NCBI GenBank assembly: GCA_008729055.1
Contig: SDUX01000007.1
Coordinates: forward strand, 186,001-250,000
From: Pyropia haitanensis
Taxonomy: Eukaryota > Rhodophyta > Bangiophyceae > Bangiales > Bangiaceae
DNA length: 64,000 nucleotides
Direction: 5' to 3'
In this document: piece by piece, positions 62,121 through 64,000 of the stretch
How positions within the stretch are numbered: position 1 is the stretch's first letter
Layout: each line of letters opens with the position of its first letter
The notes under the pieces: model-generated
What the model saw: only the letters and a program-made list of their open reading frames with translations
What the model was told of the DNA's origin: nothing
The model's database searches: none
Program-made: the position numbers and the translations under genes

Positions 62121-64000
62121 CAGATACGCGGGCAAGGGGCGAGGGGGGAGGAGCGTGGGCGGTGGGTGCAAGCGGGCGACGTCGGAAGAAAAAGAAGAAA
62201 ACCACTATAGGCAGGCCGCGGAAGGTGGGGAGGGGGCAGTCTTACGGCACGAAGCGTGATGCCAACCACTTGGCGGTGATGATGGGTGTGTCTGGGGGGA
62301 GCAGCAACGGGGAGCGCCGAGGTGGGTTAGTCGCCGCCGGCGCCGCCGTTGCAGGGATCGGCCCGAAACAGATCCACTCCGCGCCACCCCCCACGGCGAT
62401 GCCGCGGCGCCCGACAGCCAATGGCTGGCCGCCGGGCGTCAATCTGGGCCATGCGTGGCGCCGCCGGCGCCTCGTGTGGGCGCGCGGCCGGCACGGTGCG
62501 GATCAACAGGATGCGAGGCCGGTCGGAATCGTCAACACCCTCCCGTGCGAGTCGTACCGTACATTCTCGCCCAACCATATTGGTGTCTTCGCAATTTTGT
62601 CCGATCTGGTCGAAGTCAAGAGCCGGGTCCAGAGCTGCTCAACTGCGTCTCAGCCATCTATGCAGGCGGATAAAACCAATCGACCAATAGGAAGTTGACC
62701 AGACCCAGTTTTGACTTTGATCACATCGGACAAAATTGGGAGGACTACAATAGAGAGCTTAAACAACCAGGTCGTGGTAGTCGCTCGTGGCTATTCCCTG
62801 GAAATATGTTACGTTAAATACTGGATTGGTTTGCAGCCCGGTACTTTGGGGAGGTGGGGGGGTGTTGGGGAGGAGGAGGGGATGCACTTTGCGCAACCGT
62901 CATAAATGGTATTTCTCCCATTTGATATATTTTGCCACGTGTTCGCGTGGCACATTGGTCGGCCGCGGCCGAATCGGCGGTCGGCCACCGCGCGCATCCC
63001 CACGAGGGGTGCGATTTATGTTCAAAAACGGTCTCGGCACGACGTTCGACAAGAGAGAGCTTCGGCATGCGCGGCGAGGGTACCAAATGTGGGTAAGTTG
63101 CGGGTGTGCGACCCACGTCGAGGTACCCACATTTGTACCCACGTCGAGCTTCAGCACGTACTCAACTATCAATCGGGTCCGTCGCGCGCGTTCCCGCGGT
63201 CGGCCCAACAGAAAGAAAGCCACTTACGCCATACCGCCGTTTTTCACACGTATTTAAGGCGCGCAACGGCATCTGTGAGTGCTGCGTCTGGGACTGACAG
63301 CCCATACTGCGTTTAGATGGGCCGCTGTGACGAGGACGCGCGCAGAGAGGAAGGGAGGGCGGGTACAGGGGCCAAGAGCAAAAGCCAACGCGGACGAACC
63401 ACGCCGGTGCCTCGGAACCAGGCGTACACAAAGGAGCGCCACAGCATGGTGGACAGCCCTCAGCAGAGAGCGTCCAGACGGCGCCGGTGCTGCTCTGGTG
63501 GCAGCCGTCAGTCGGAAAGTATCTGGCCACGCGCGCACTCTTTAACTTTATACGTGTAGGGGTGGCGCGAAGCACGCCGCGGGAAGCGCAGTCGGATCGG
63601 TATCTGGCGTGGGTACGGAGGGGGTGGATAGCCATTTATGGGTCGTCAAATGTGGGTCGGAGGCATAACGTGCCAGAATTGTGTCCCTAACTCACGCCAC
63701 CGACCCACGTCTGACATGCCAAAGCCCTCTTAAGGACAGGGGGAGGGTCAGGTTCGGAACGGCCGACTCATACGCTTTTTGTGGGGATCTTTTTGGAACT
63801 TGGTGAGGTCAGTGCAGCAACATGACAGTCCAGTTACTGATGCTGGGCCGGCGGTGGCATTGTGCGGCCGCAAAGTTCCTACATTTTCTGCATTTTTTTT
63901 GGCCAAGGGATGTCGGGCGCACTTGGCGCCCGCCAAGCCCTGGCCTTTCCCTTGAACAAAAGAAATACCCGGAGGGCAACTGTGACTCGTCCGCGAGCGG
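62121..64000. other. Gene-poor right end
   Basis: The PAICS leader and promoter should lie next to 62,120. Further right I find only short frames without recognisable similarity, no tRNA fold, and a few caaatgtgggt-type inverted motifs (63,078-63,140 and near 63,645-63,712). Confidence 0.4.
63078..63140. repeat. Inverted repeat with caaatgtgggta arms
   Basis: gggtaccaaatgtgggta (63,078-63,095) faces tacccacatttgtaccc (63,124-63,140), pairing 17 of 18 bases around a 28-nt loop. Confidence 0.6.

Noticed and set aside
62121..62171. An earlier start for the PurE-PurC gene at 62,171
   Set aside because: The codon there is TTG; the first ATG in frame is 62,120 and already includes a full transit-like leader.

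Overview
The window is a stretch of nuclear DNA from a GC-rich, intron-poor photosynthetic eukaryote. The single-copy genes are eukaryotic: the second-largest subunit of RNA polymerase I, cullin-4, and a PurE-PurC fusion with a transit-peptide-like N-terminus. Each reads as one long exon, with many GCC/GGC-type low-complexity runs. This composition and the plant-type PurC half fit a bangiophyte red alga (Porphyra/Pyropia type). That assignment is an inference, because no marker in the window settles it.

Bases 1-39,072 are a 5S rDNA locus mixed with a large non-LTR retrotransposon. Seven short units of 1,365-1,366 bp (6,102-15,659) each supply a 120-nt 5S rRNA gene with a perfect 9-bp closing helix and a Pol III T-run. 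They are flanked by long units of 11,541 bp (15,660-27,200) and 11,550 bp (27,201-38,750), and by the last 6.1 kb of a third long unit at the left edge. A long unit starts at 5S nucleotide 17 and runs through the 5S 3' part, a spacer, ORF1 (838 aa, RRM-like) and an overlapping ORF2. It then ends in a 59-nt hairpin tail that abuts 5S nucleotide 17 of the next unit. ORF2 has C2H2 and CCHC fingers, a reverse transcriptase with YHDD, and a C-terminal restriction-like endonuclease (CxC-H-C plus PD-X14-D). Between RT and endonuclease sits about 1,350 residues of Ala/Gly/Pro-rich sequence built around an internal 1.5-kb tandem duplication. Because the element carries 5S nucleotides 17-120 at its 5' end, insertion after nucleotide 16 would rebuild an intact 5S gene on its upstream side. 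This is the main novelty candidate. Each short 5S unit also holds a truncated ORF1 N-terminus of 108 codons. Most frame breaks in the element lie at C or G homopolymers and may be real or assembly errors.

Bases 39,073-42,900 hold a minus-strand ORF with a SWIM-like zinc motif, a small ORF with 13-residue repeats, and two tandem copies of a 0.7-kb TIR element. Then come POLR1B (42,936-47,069, minus) and CUL4 (47,832-50,621, minus).

Bases 51,245-57,292 are a tyrosine-recombinase (DIRS-order, PAT/Ngaro-like) retrotransposon with split direct repeats (A1, body, B1-A2, spacer, B2), a gag-like ORF, RT-RNase H and a tyrosine recombinase. Downstream are a hAT transposase C-terminal remnant, a Gly-rich zinc-ribbon ORF broken in frame, the PurE-PurC gene (60,465-62,120, minus), and about 1.9 kb with no recognisable gene.
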